Positions 28,982-37,362 are shown, counted from the first letter of the stretch. The stretch is DNA of 64,000 nt from CAWBQO01 sp963790965 (GCA_963790965.1 CAWBQO010000006.1:496001-560000); one strand, 5' to 3'. The notes: generated by a model from the letters alone, not told the origin. A program made the numbers and translations.

Positions 28982-29580
28982 CGCTGCTCTTCCTCGGAGG
29001 TATTTTTGCTAGTTCGTTCTAGATCTAGTGCATCAGGCCTAAACGTTTCGCACGCGTCGCTACAGTCACCTGTGCCAGCGTTTTCACGGCCATGACGATT
29101 GGCTTCTTGATCTGCTTCAGAAGCCTCGGCCGGATCCCCTTTGATCAAGCGATCTACCAACTCACGCAGATTGCCTAAAAGAGTTGCTGCCGCCTTCCCT
29201 GCCTCACCGCGCTGGGTCGCCTCACAATTGGCGTTGCAGTGATAATACTTGTCAGCACCAATCGTGTTAGCCTCCCGCATGTCTCTGTAGTTGCGGATGA
29301 AATCGCCAGTTGCCCCCGTCACCTGGTTTAGGCCGAGGGTTGTCTCTGCAATGTACTGTTCACGGGTGCTTGTGCCATTAACGTACCGCTTGACCCTGTT
29401 GTCCAGCCTTATGTCGCAACTCGGGCAGTCAGATGGTGCCCGGCCATCCGGGTCAAAGAGCCTGACGGGATTATTCAACACATAGTTATACGGACTCCAC
29501 CCCGGATACTTCCTCGCCAGCGGGTCGACCTGCAGCCACCGTCCGATCTCCGGATCGTAGTACCTGGCCCCCGCATACAC
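28978..29580 (-). CDS. Orphan RHS C-terminal module B (serum-amyloid-A-like tip)
   Basis: The open frame starts at GTG 29580 inside the core segment (VYAGARYYDPEIGRWLQVDP). Just upstream the core frame carries a TAG (29622-29624) where sister copies have CGG. After NNPVRLFDPDG the tip has ADKYYHCNANCEATQRG, REL, GDPAEASEADQEANRHGREN and CETFRPDALDLE. The DQ.AN..GR...FRP..L order recalls the conserved core of serum amyloid A-like proteins, as I remember it; paired cysteines are prominent. Activity unknown. A coupled lipoprotein gene follows. Confidence 0.72.
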   Translation of the reverse strand: MYAGARYYDPEIGRWLQVDPLARKYPGWSPYNYVLNNPVRLFDPDGRAPSDCPSCDIRLDNRVKRYVNGTSTREQYIAETTLGLNQVTGATGDFIRNYRDMREANTIGADKYYHCNANCEATQRGEAGKAAATLLGNLRELVDRLIKGDPAEASEADQEANRHGRENAGTGDCSDACETFRPDALDLERTSKNTSEEEQR

Positions 29581-29639
29581 CAGATCCGTCGCGAAGTCCG
29601 TCTCGTGACCTGTGAAGCCGAACTAGCTCTCCCCATCCG

Positions 29640-29760
29640 ATCCCGCCTGCGCCTCCACGGCTCCGAACGGGTAGTAGTCCGCCGGCCAGCTCGTGTAGCC
29701 CGCCGAGCCTCACACCCGCAAGATGTTCTTCACCGGGCGCTTACGGAGCAGGAGGATGAG
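29640..29760 (-). pseudogene. Degraded upstream RHS core of module B
   Basis: The segment continues the RHS core of module B in minus frames (TSWPADYYPFG, then EAQAGSDGES before the TAG). It includes the word ttcaccgggcgcttacgga, also present at 26834. It lacks the DHLGS block present in modules A, C, D and E, so an internal deletion or sequence conversion has occurred. Confidence 0.5.
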
Positions 29761-29837
29761 ACCTAAAGAGGCGTCCGGCAGGCAGGGTGCTGACCTTTTC
29801 AGCGCCCACGTCTGACGGCTAGTTTTCGACAAGCCGG

Positions 29838-30284
29838 TCACTCTGAGAAGTGGGGAACGTACTTCTCAATCTCCTCCAATACTCTATCGTTTATAAGATA
29901 AAGGTTCCCTTCGTATTCGACACCCGTCCTTCCAAAGCACACCTCGACGTCGTCACTGTCGGGATAACTGATCGACATCCTAATCCGGGTATCTAGGTAG
30001 GATGGAGAGTCCTCCCATTTGCTCAAGGAGTCCACAACATTCAAGAAGTCCCTTACGTTGGCGTCCGTTGCCTCGACATCAACCCGACGCACTCTAAAGG
30101 CATCTTCCAACTCGGAGCACTTAACGGAAATGATAGTAAAGGCTTGCCACGGTCCTATCACAAAGTGAAGTATCGGGCCCTTTTCGAGATCCTCGGCCTC
30201 TGCAGCAGTTTGTGTCCCCGTGTTTCCAGCACAGGCAATTCCTACGCAAGAAGTCACGAGGAGCAGCATTATTCTAGTCTTCAT
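29838..30284 (-). CDS. Candidate immunity lipoprotein C
   Basis: 148 residues: MKTRIMLLLVTSCVGIACAG is a lipoprotein signal with lipobox GIAC. The mature domain is acidic with EDAFRVRRVDVEATDANVRD and SYPDSDDVEVCFGRTGVEYE. It begins one base after the stop codon of RHS tip C, a metallopeptidase-like toxin, and would guard the envelope against it. Composition is AT-rich relative to core genes. Family not recognised. Confidence 0.7.
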   Translation of the reverse strand: MKTRIMLLLVTSCVGIACAGNTGTQTAAEAEDLEKGPILHFVIGPWQAFTIISVKCSELEDAFRVRRVDVEATDANVRDFLNVVDSLSKWEDSPSYLDTRIRMSISYPDSDDVEVCFGRTGVEYEGNLYLINDRVLEEIEKYVPHFSE

Positions 30285-30285
30285 C

Positions 30286-31146
30286 TTATTTATCCTCCTG
30301 CGGAGTCACTATAATCGGATTCACATCTTCTGTGGATGTAGGATCCGCAACATGGTATAGGTAGCCACCTGCATGGTCCTTTCTGGTGACTTCACCCGGT
30401 TTTATTTCACCCAGCTTTCTTGCCGTTTCTTGCTCTGATCCGGTAACGACGCGTTCCTCCTCTTTATTCTGATATGGTCCACCCTGGATATCCGCATCCT
30501 TCTTCTGCTGTTCAGGGTTTTGGTCATGCTGTAGGGCGTGATCCACTTCATGGTTTAGTATTGAAGTAGGCGATAGCTCGTGGTCCTCATTTGTTAATAG
30601 TGCGACAGTAGGATTCCAGGCCAGGGTCCTTGTTTTGGGGTCATAACTGCTAATCATCGTAGCCTCTTCGGTTACATAGTACACCGTCTCGGACGCGTGC
30701 AGTTCAGCCAGCATTCCTCCCGCACCGTGTTTGTTGAGATAGGCTACCGCTATGGCAAACTGCTGCTTGAACTCCTTGGAAACACCATCGGCAAATACGA
30801 CTTTTCTCCCATCGCGATCCACCAGGATTATGGGATTGTTTAGCGAGTAGTTATACGGGCTCCACCCCGGATACTTACTGGCCAGCGGGTCGACCTGGAG
30901 CCACCGTCCGATCTCCGGGTCGTAGTACCTGGCCCCCGCATACACCAGATCCGTCGCGAAGTCCGTCTCGTGACCGGTGAAGCCGAACCGGCTCTCGCCT
31001 TCGCTCCCGTTCTGCGCCTCCACGAATCCGAAGGGGTAGTAGTCCACCGCCCAGGCGCTCTCCCCTCTCGGAAAGAGCGTCCGCGCGCTGCCGAGGCGGT
31101 CGCTTGCAAAGTACTGCACGTTGCGACCCGGTTTCAAGGTCGCCAC
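30286..31146 (-). CDS. Orphan RHS C-terminal module C (zinc metallopeptidase tip)
   Basis: 286 residues from GTG 31146 within the core (VATLKPGRNVQYFASDRLGS, then YNYSLNNPIILVDRDG). The tip has SILNHEVDHALQHDQN, an HExxH zinc site, with a downstream Glu-rich stretch (EEERVVTGSEQETARKLGE) that could give the third ligand. This fits the M91/NleD-like effector peptidases often used as RHS tips. Core homology runs upstream to about 31185, with a deletion of about 50 bases against module A, so the N-terminus is not natural. Confidence 0.8.
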   Translation of the reverse strand: MATLKPGRNVQYFASDRLGSARTLFPRGESAWAVDYYPFGFVEAQNGSEGESRFGFTGHETDFATDLVYAGARYYDPEIGRWLQVDPLASKYPGWSPYNYSLNNPIILVDRDGRKVVFADGVSKEFKQQFAIAVAYLNKHGAGGMLAELHASETVYYVTEEATMISSYDPKTRTLAWNPTVALLTNEDHELSPTSILNHEVDHALQHDQNPEQQKKDADIQGGPYQNKEEERVVTGSEQETARKLGEIKPGEVTRKDHAGGYLYHVADPTSTEDVNPIIVTPQEDK

Positions 31147-31441
31147 GCGCTTTCCTCCGGCGCAGGCGTACGGAGTTTACCCCGACGTGTCGGTGGCTTG
31201 AAGCTCGTTGCTGAGCGGAGGCGTCAACCGGAGTGAACAGAACCGCGCGGCGAGCCGCGACCCCACGAAGGATCAGCGGCATTGGCCGTCGCCCGTAGTG
31301 GGGGCATGAGGCCCCGGAAGGCGCCCGACGGCTGGGCGGCGGGAGCCGCGCTACCGGCGGCGGGAGCCTGGAGGGACCGCTCTTCTATAACGGAGTGCGG
31401 GCCAGTGAACTGTTCAACGCTGCAACGAGATCGACGACCTG
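31147..31441. other. Spacer between modules C and D
   Basis: The first 40 bases are residual RHS core. The remainder has no supported gene. It contains tggagggaccgctc near 31370, close to tggagggacagctc at 28536 in the A/B spacer, and may mark a shared module edge. Confidence 0.4.
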
Positions 31442-31930
31442 CTAATTGAGGTCCAAATCGTCCTTCTCAGCTGGCTGTCGGCGGAGTTGCTTGATGCGCA
31501 AGTAGGCAACGACATTCGCCAGACACTCCACCTTCTCATTTTCGATTAGATTTGATCTTTCGAAAAAACGACTCACGGTGTTCAGCACGGAGCTTACTGC
31601 ATAGTCATCAAGGACACGCAAGCTCGTTCCGTCTTTCACAAACAGAAAAACGTCGTCATGCGGCCCCATAAGACCGAATCGGTAGATTCCAGATGACGGT
31701 AAAGAATCCATCGACGCTGCAAGGGAGACTTCCTCATTACCTCGCAAATCCACAACGTACAAGGCTGTAGCACTATCTGAATGGTTCTCCCCGAGATAGT
31801 CGAGAAGGCACCCGGCAAGCGTCAGACTCCCCAAATTGCAGTGATAATCCACCGGGGTTTGCGCTTCAGCACAGCTTGATGAAAGCATCACCAATATGGC
31901 CAGGAAGTATGTTTTCACGGAAAGCATCAT
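31442..31930 (-). CDS. Candidate immunity lipoprotein D
   Basis: 162 residues: MMLSVKTYFLAILVMLSSSC gives an export signal with a plausible lipobox SSSC. The mature part contains CNLGSLTLAGCLLDYLGENH and EKVECLANVVAYLRIKQLRR. The start lies 12 bases after the stop of RHS tip D. AT-richer than genome genes. Unrecognised family; the immunity role is from position only. Confidence 0.65.
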   Translation of the reverse strand: MMLSVKTYFLAILVMLSSSCAEAQTPVDYHCNLGSLTLAGCLLDYLGENHSDSATALYVVDLRGNEEVSLAASMDSLPSSGIYRFGLMGPHDDVFLFVKDGTSLRVLDDYAVSSVLNTVSRFFERSNLIENEKVECLANVVAYLRIKQLRRQPAEKDDLDLN

Positions 31931-31942
31931 CGGTTTGATAGC

Positions 31943-32608
31943 CTAATTACCCTGGCGTTTGTGGTAAGTTTGGAGAGCAATCCGCCTCTTGATTTCGTTG
32001 GCTATCTTTTCACGCTCTGGATAAGGGACGCCGGGGAGAGCCTCCTTAATTGACCCATCAATATTCTCGGAATTCGTCGCGTGGAACGCCTCGTGTCCGG
32101 CTACTCCGGCTATCTCATCATCTACGGTCGCAAAAGCCTTGGTCCAGTTCGACGATGGGTTATCGGCTCTCCGATGCAATATAGATCCCTCAAATATGGT
32201 TACTGTTGCTGCATTCAGTACGTACTGGCCATCCGCGTTCTTCTCATAGTCCGTATATCGGGTGACGCCGAAGCGAAGACCTCCATCTGCTCCTGGCTCG
32301 ATTTCCTCGCTAATAGCAAGGGTCAAAGCTGCCGAGGAATTGATCATGGCATCCAGCATCTCCGTACCTTGCTCCGTAAACAGTAGACCGTTGCCAATCC
32401 GCCGAACATCTTCTGAAGCATTGTCTGACCAGATGACTTCACCCGTCTCCTCGTCACGATGATATGTTACCGCTCTTCCATCAGCACCAACGATTTCTCG
32501 TCCGTCTGGATCAAGGAAGATGAGAGGGTTGTCCGCGGCGTAATTGTACGGACTGAGGCTTGGATAGAGATTCGCCAGCGGATCAACGCTGAGCCACTGT
32601 CCGATCAC
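31943..32608 (-). CDS. Orphan RHS C-terminal module D (HExxH tip)
   Basis: 221 residues. It opens MIGQWLSVDPLANLYPSLSP YNYAADNPLIFLDPDG in two adjoining blocks, a diverged form of the RHS release region seen in the other modules. The tip carries DDEIAGVAGHEAFHATN, an HExxH zinc-peptidase site, and a basic C-terminus. The start codon falls inside the core, and the frame is broken just upstream (32609-32620), where one base is missing against the sister copies. The core variant differs from the others, which suggests the tip came with its own core end. Confidence 0.72.
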   Translation of the reverse strand: MIGQWLSVDPLANLYPSLSPYNYAADNPLIFLDPDGREIVGADGRAVTYHRDEETGEVIWSDNASEDVRRIGNGLLFTEQGTEMLDAMINSSAALTLAISEEIEPGADGGLRFGVTRYTDYEKNADGQYVLNAATVTIFEGSILHRRADNPSSNWTKAFATVDDEIAGVAGHEAFHATNSENIDGSIKEALPGVPYPEREKIANEIKRRIALQTYHKRQGN

Positions 32609-32822
32609 CCTACGTAGTACCTCGCCCCCGCATACACCAGATCCGTCGCGAAGTCCGTCTCGTGCCCGGTGAAGCCGAACCGGCTCTCCCCCTCGCTCCC
32701 GTTCTGCGCTTCTACGCTGCCGAAAGGAAAATAGTCCGCCGCCCAGTCCGTCTCGCTGGTGGGAAAGAGACGCCGTGTGGAGCCGAGATGATCCGTGGCC
32801 AGGTACTGCGCCGCCCGGCCGT
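32609..32822 (-). pseudogene. RHS core fragment ahead of module D
   Basis: The minus strand reads AAQYLATDHLGSTRRLFP, TDWAADYFPFGS, SRFGFTGHETDFATDL and VYAGARYY, then breaks frame into tip D. It is nearly base-identical to the same segment of modules A and E. The homology stops at gccgcccggcc (32820), and the next bases (32826-32840) match the PIN-toxin gene at 26392-26406 over 15 bases. Confidence 0.7.
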
Positions 32823-32843
32823 CATCTGGTGGGACTGCCTTCG

Positions 32844-33251
32844 CTACACAGAGCTGCGGACCACACTACTCACCCCCCAAGCTGCAAGCATAGCCAGCGT
32901 TGCCAGACCAAACTTAATACCTGCTATTAACATAGAGACGAACCAGTCCATCCGCCGTACTGCTATCGGCTCAGATAGAAGCCATAGCACGTATTCAATG
33001 ATTACTCCCACGAACAGGCCAATGGCAGCGAAAAGCAGTACCGAGGATACACTCAGCACCGGACCCTGCCCAGCCGGCCTTGGCGCTAAGGTATACAACA
33101 TCCAACTTACCCCGACGACAAACACTAGAACTGGCGATATAAACAGTTCTACCGCTGCAGCCCCACTCGGACTCACTGCTAACTTCACTGCACAACCTAG
33201 AAGGTATGCGGCCATAATTACAATGAATGACATCGCCTTTGTACTATCCAT
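32844..33251 (-). CDS. Candidate immunity membrane protein E
   Basis: 135 residues from ATG 33251 (MDSTKAMSFIVIMAAYLLGC). Four hydrophobic helices are visible, including LFISPVLVFVVGVSWMLYTL and SVLLFAAIGLFVGVIIEYVL. It follows RHS tip E by 40 bases on the same strand. A polytopic immunity protein suggests protection at the inner membrane. No homologue recognised. Confidence 0.62.
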   Translation of the reverse strand: MDSTKAMSFIVIMAAYLLGCAVKLAVSPSGAAAVELFISPVLVFVVGVSWMLYTLAPRPAGQGPVLSVSSVLLFAAIGLFVGVIIEYVLWLLSEPIAVRRMDWFVSMLIAGIKFGLATLAMLAAWGVSSVVRSSV

Positions 33252-33291
33252 ATCTCTTTGCTCAGTGACGATGATCGATTCGAGGCAACAG

Positions 33292-33921
33292 CTACTGATC
33301 TTTCTCCTTCTTCTCTTCTTCGATCCGCTTACGCTCCGCCTGTACATCGATCTGCGTGGCTCCCTCACTCTCTGCCAGAGTGTCAATCTGCTTATTAGGA
33401 TGTGTAACTCCAGCAAAAGTGCTTTTGCCTTCTTGGCTGTCTAACCTTGCAGCTTCCATTCCTTTAACACACAGATCAGCGCAATTTGACTTAGTTAGAC
33501 TGTAAGGTTTGCCGACTGATGAATCTAGCTCCTTTTTGGCAGCAGCATCTTGTTTCGGCGAAGTCTTGAATCTGACACCCACATCGTATCTTGCAGCGTC
33601 ATTACTCGCAAGAGCTTCGTCGAGCGTCCGGTACTCTGATCTCGTCTGTTCGCCGTGACCCTTCGAGTAATATACCCATCCATCATTATCATTCCCCACT
33701 AGCGTGGCGTTGTGACCATTACCGAAGGCACCGCTTCGGTCGTTTAGAACAATTACATCGGGAGGTCTACTGGGTGCTCGCCCATCTGGGTCGAACATCC
33801 CAACAGGATTGTTCAGCACGTAGTTATACGGGCTCCACCCCGGAAACTTACTCGCCAGCGGGTCCACCTGCAGCCACCGTCCGATCTCCGGGTCGTAGTA
33901 CCTGGCCCCGGCATAGACCAA
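33292..33921 (-). CDS. Orphan RHS C-terminal module E (papain/NlpC-like tip)
   Basis: The first usable start is TTG 33921 inside the core, but the frame is open without any start codon up to 34098, where it meets the kinase stop. Core blocks DHLGSTRRLFPAGETSW, AADYFPFGS, GHETDFATELVYAGARYY and YNYVLNNPVGMFDPDG precede the tip. The tip has AFGNGHNATLVGNDNDGWVY with a His and later SNCADLCVKGMEAARL with a Cys. That His-before-Cys order is typical of circularly permuted NlpC/P60 (LRAT-like) enzymes, which act as amidases, peptidases or acyltransferases. The C-terminus is highly charged (ERKRIEEEKKEKDQ). Confidence 0.75.
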   Translation of the reverse strand: MVYAGARYYDPEIGRWLQVDPLASKFPGWSPYNYVLNNPVGMFDPDGRAPSRPPDVIVLNDRSGAFGNGHNATLVGNDNDGWVYYSKGHGEQTRSEYRTLDEALASNDAARYDVGVRFKTSPKQDAAAKKELDSSVGKPYSLTKSNCADLCVKGMEAARLDSQEGKSTFAGVTHPNKQIDTLAESEGATQIDVQAERKRIEEEKKEKDQ

Positions 33922-34092
33922 CTCCGTCGCGAAGTCCGTCTCGTGCCCGGTGAAGCCGAAGCGGCTCTCGCCCTCACTGCCCGCCTGCGCCTCTACGCTG
34001 CCGAAAGGAAAATAGTCCGCTGCCCAGCTCGTCTCGCCCGCCGGGAAGAGACGCCTCGTCGAGCCGAGATGATCCGTGGCCAGGTACTGCGG
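33922..34092 (-). repeat. RHS core recombination segment (upstream part of module E)
   Basis: This is a copy of the segment shared by the modules, coding from QYLATDHLGSTRRLF to HETDFATEL. Other copies start near 32820 and 28310, with partial copies at 31140, 29720 and 26770. The homology ends at caggtactgcg, six bases from the histidine-kinase stop codon, so the array edge was laid directly against that gene. Confidence 0.7.
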
Positions 34093-34098
34093 CGCGGC

Positions 34099-37000
34099 CT
34101 ACTCATTCTGCCCGGACGGCTGCGGCGTGGGCATTGCACCGCCGGCGGCGTCTTCTTCTTCCGCCTTCCTCAGCTGGGGAAGCAGAACGGTGAACACGCT
34201 CCCGCTTCCGGGTTCGCTCGTGGCGCTGATCGATCCGCGATGGCGCTCGACGATGCGCCGCACGATGGCCAGCCCAATGCCCGTCCCTTCATAACGGCTC
34301 TTGCCGTGGAGCCGCTGGAACGGGGTGAAGATGCGCTCGGCGTACTTGGCGTCGAAGCCAATGCCGTTGTCCCTGACCGTCAGGGTGCAGATCTGCTCGC
34401 TCGTTTCGCCGTCGCTACCGCCCATCGAAGCGGACACCTGAACAACCGGCGGCACGTCCGGATGGTGGAACTTGAGCGCGTTGCCGATCAGGTTCTGAAG
34501 GAGCTGCCGCATCTGAAGCGGATCTGCTTCGACCGTGCAGAGCATACCTACCTCGATGCGCCCTCCCGTGCGCTCGATAGCCACTTCGAGGTCCTGCAGC
34601 ACGCCGTCGAGTACGCTGCGCAAATGGACTTGCTTGAACGGCTTGCCACGGGTCATCACGCGCGAGAACGCCAGCAGGTCCGTGATCAGGTTGGACATGC
34701 GCCGCGCGGCGTCCTGCATTCGGTCCATGTACATTTTGGCGGAGCCGTCGAGCTTGTCGCCGTATTCTTCGGCGAGCAGACCGGCGAACGTGGTCACCTT
34801 CCGAAGCGGCTCCTGCAGATCATGGCTCGCTACAAAGGCGAATTCCTGCAACTCCCGATTGCGGGTCTGCAACTCCCGGTTTGTTTCCTCAAGCCTGTTC
34901 TTGGAGGCCCGAAGCGCTTCGTCCGTCTTCCGGCGCGATGTGACGTCCATGCCCACATAGCAGGCGTGGAAAGCGTCGCCCTCGAGGCTGGCGATGAAGT
35001 TCACTGCCACCGAAAGCCATCGCTCCTCCGCCCCCGGATGGCAGTACTCAAACCGCACGGGCTGCCTTGTCTCAGCGGCCTCTTTGTACGCGGCGAGCCA
35101 GACCGCCAGCACCTCGGGCGACGATCCGAGATCGGCAAGCGTGCGCTTGCCCGCCATAGCGGCAGGGTCCGCGCCGAAGAACTCGCCCGTCGCGGGATTG
35201 TCGAGCAGATGGCGCACGTCATCCTCTTCCACTTCCACAATCCCCATAAGCATCGGCGCACTCTCGTAGAAGGACCGGAGTACGGCTTCCCGCTCGGCTA
35301 CGCTCTTCTGCGCAGTAAGCAGCCGCTCGTTGGCGTCCCGCAGATCCCGCGTCCGGTCCTCGACACGCTCCTCGAGCGTTCGGTTCAGGCGCGCGAGGTC
35401 TGCCTCGCGGCTTTGAAGCTGCTGCTGGGCCACGACCTGGTCGTGGATGTCCGTGCAGGTGCCGATCCACTGCGCGACCTGCCCGCCATCGTCGCGGCGC
35501 GGTAGTCCGCGGCCGAGTTGCCATCGATAGGCCCCGTCGCTGCCGCGCCGGAACCGGTAGTGGATCTCGTAGGGCTCGCCGGTCTCGACGGCGTGCTGCC
35601 AGAGAGACAATGTCCTTTCGAGGTCGTCGGGGTGAAGCACGGAGGCCCAGTTCTCGCCGTCAGTCGAGCCTGCTTCCACGCCGGTATACTCGTACCAGCG
35701 GCTGTTGAAGTAATGGACGCCGCCGTCTGCATCCGCCAGCCAGACCATCTGGGGCATGGCTTCCATCATGAAGCGCAGTTCCGCCTCGCTTCGGCGCAGG
35801 GCATCCTCCGCGCGCACGCGGTCCGTGACGTCCACGCACGCGCCGGTCATATAGGCGGGCTTCCCATCGGCATCCCGGAAGACGCGGCCGCGGTCGTCGA
35901 GCCGGCGAACCTCGCCGCCGGGCAGAATGACGCGGTACTCCAGCGAAAAGTCGGCTCCTCCGTCCGCACTTTGCGCGCATCCCGCCGCAACGGCCTCCCG
36001 GTCATCCGGGTGTACGAGCGCCAGAAAGTCATCAAGCGTGCGCGGACTGTCTGATGGGCGAACCCCAAAGAGCTGATCGAGGGCTTCATCGAAGTAGAGG
36101 TCGCCGGTCGGGATGTCCCACCGGAAGGTGCCGGTACCGGAGGCCATCAGGCTGGCGCGCAGCCGCTCTTGCGACTCGCGGAGGGCGCTCTCGGCGGCCT
36201 TTCGCTGCGAGATGTCCATGATCGTTCCGATGAAAGCGCGCGCGCGCGCCTCGCCGGCACCTTCGTGGAGCAGCACCTGTCCCCGCGAGGCCACCCAGCG
36301 CGGCGGGTCGAAATTGTCGATCCGGTATTCGACAATGAAGCGCCCGTCGGCCCCCGCGGCTTGCGCCTTTCGCAAGGCTGCATTGAAACGCTCCCGGTCG
36401 TCGGGATGGATGAGCGCGAGGGCGCTCTCTACATCGAGCCGATCTCCTGCCGGAACGCCGAAGATGGCATGGGAGCGCTCGTCGCCAAAGACGGTGTGGG
36501 CGTCGAGGTCCACCTCCCATACCCCTAACTGCGCCGCTTCCATGACCGCCGCGAGCCGCACCCGGTCGGCGTCGCGCTCGCGCATCGTTTCGCGCAGCTC
36601 GGCCGTCCGATCCATGACGCGCCGCTCGAGCGAATCGCGCTCCGCCTGAAGGGCTTCCTCGGATTGCCGCCGAAGGGTGACTTCCCGGTGCAACCGGCGC
36701 GCACCGGCAGCAAAAAGTCCCAGCGCCAGCAAGGCCAGGCCGACGAGGGCCAGCAGCGCATTCCGCTCGCGTTTCTGCTGCGTTTTATGTGCGGCGTCGA
36801 TGCGGCGGCTGAGACTCGCCGAGAGGGCATCGAGCTTCTCCCGAATGGCGGCGGCGCGGGTGTCGATGGCGCGCCGCTGCCCGCGCAGCACGGCCGGCCC
36901 GTCGCCCGTTCGCCGCGCCTCGTCGATGGCTTCCTGTTGTTCGGCGACCACCTCTTCCGCCAGGTCGCGGAGCGCCGCGAGGTCCTCCCCGTCGAGGGCG

Positions 37001-37362
37001 TCCCGCAGAGAGAGCGCCTCCAGAGCATCGAAGTGCTCTTCTACCTCCAGCCGCCCTTCCGCAAACGGCCGCAAGTACGAGTCCTCCCCGGTAAGCAGAA
37101 AGCCGCGCTCGCCGACCTGCGCTTCGGTTAGCGTGTTGCTCAGCCTCTCCAGTTCGAGCCGCGCCTGCCGCTGGTCCTCGAGCCGGTTGCTGACGGCCTG
37201 GAACGATAGCAACGCCCACAGCGCCACAGCGCCCGCCAGCACGAGCAGCAGCGCGCCCAGCGCGAACAGCAATCCCGACCCGTGTTGTGGCCGGGGCGCG
37301 ACGACGTTTTCCGCACGATCCGGGAGCATAGATGAGCGCCGTTCGGTGGCGCGCCGGTTCAT
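34099..37362 (-). CDS. CHASE3/multi-PAS hybrid-type sensor histidine kinase
   Basis: 1087 residues. Membrane helices lie near residues 30-52 and 205-225 and flank a CHASE3 sensor (TEAQVGERGFLLTGEDSYLR). A coiled coil follows, then four PAS domains with PAC ends (GVWEVDL..., EYRV, WLADADGGVHYFNSRWYEYT, and one with LMGIVEVEEDDV). HisKA has the phospho-acceptor in FAFVASHDLQEPLRKVTTFA, and HATPase_c has QLLQNLIGNALKFHHPD, TVRDNGIGFD and GTGIGLAIVRRIVERH. It autophosphorylates in response to an envelope or redox/ligand signal. No receiver domain or response regulator is adjacent. The stop codon abuts the RHS array. Confidence 0.92.
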   Translation of the reverse strand: MNRRATERRSSMLPDRAENVVAPRPQHGSGLLFALGALLLVLAGAVALWALLSFQAVSNRLEDQRQARLELERLSNTLTEAQVGERGFLLTGEDSYLRPFAEGRLEVEEHFDALEALSLRDALDGEDLAALRDLAEEVVAEQQEAIDEARRTGDGPAVLRGQRRAIDTRAAAIREKLDALSASLSRRIDAAHKTQQKRERNALLALVGLALLALGLFAAGARRLHREVTLRRQSEEALQAERDSLERRVMDRTAELRETMRERDADRVRLAAVMEAAQLGVWEVDLDAHTVFGDERSHAIFGVPAGDRLDVESALALIHPDDRERFNAALRKAQAAGADGRFIVEYRIDNFDPPRWVASRGQVLLHEGAGEARARAFIGTIMDISQRKAAESALRESQERLRASLMASGTGTFRWDIPTGDLYFDEALDQLFGVRPSDSPRTLDDFLALVHPDDREAVAAGCAQSADGGADFSLEYRVILPGGEVRRLDDRGRVFRDADGKPAYMTGACVDVTDRVRAEDALRRSEAELRFMMEAMPQMVWLADADGGVHYFNSRWYEYTGVEAGSTDGENWASVLHPDDLERTLSLWQHAVETGEPYEIHYRFRRGSDGAYRWQLGRGLPRRDDGGQVAQWIGTCTDIHDQVVAQQQLQSREADLARLNRTLEERVEDRTRDLRDANERLLTAQKSVAEREAVLRSFYESAPMLMGIVEVEEDDVRHLLDNPATGEFFGADPAAMAGKRTLADLGSSPEVLAVWLAAYKEAAETRQPVRFEYCHPGAEERWLSVAVNFIASLEGDAFHACYVGMDVTSRRKTDEALRASKNRLEETNRELQTRNRELQEFAFVASHDLQEPLRKVTTFAGLLAEEYGDKLDGSAKMYMDRMQDAARRMSNLITDLLAFSRVMTRGKPFKQVHLRSVLDGVLQDLEVAIERTGGRIEVGMLCTVEADPLQMRQLLQNLIGNALKFHHPDVPPVVQVSASMGGSDGETSEQICTLTVRDNGIGFDAKYAERIFTPFQRLHGKSRYEGTGIGLAIVRRIVERHRGSISATSEPGSGSVFTVLLPQLRKAEEEDAAGGAMPTPQPSGQNE

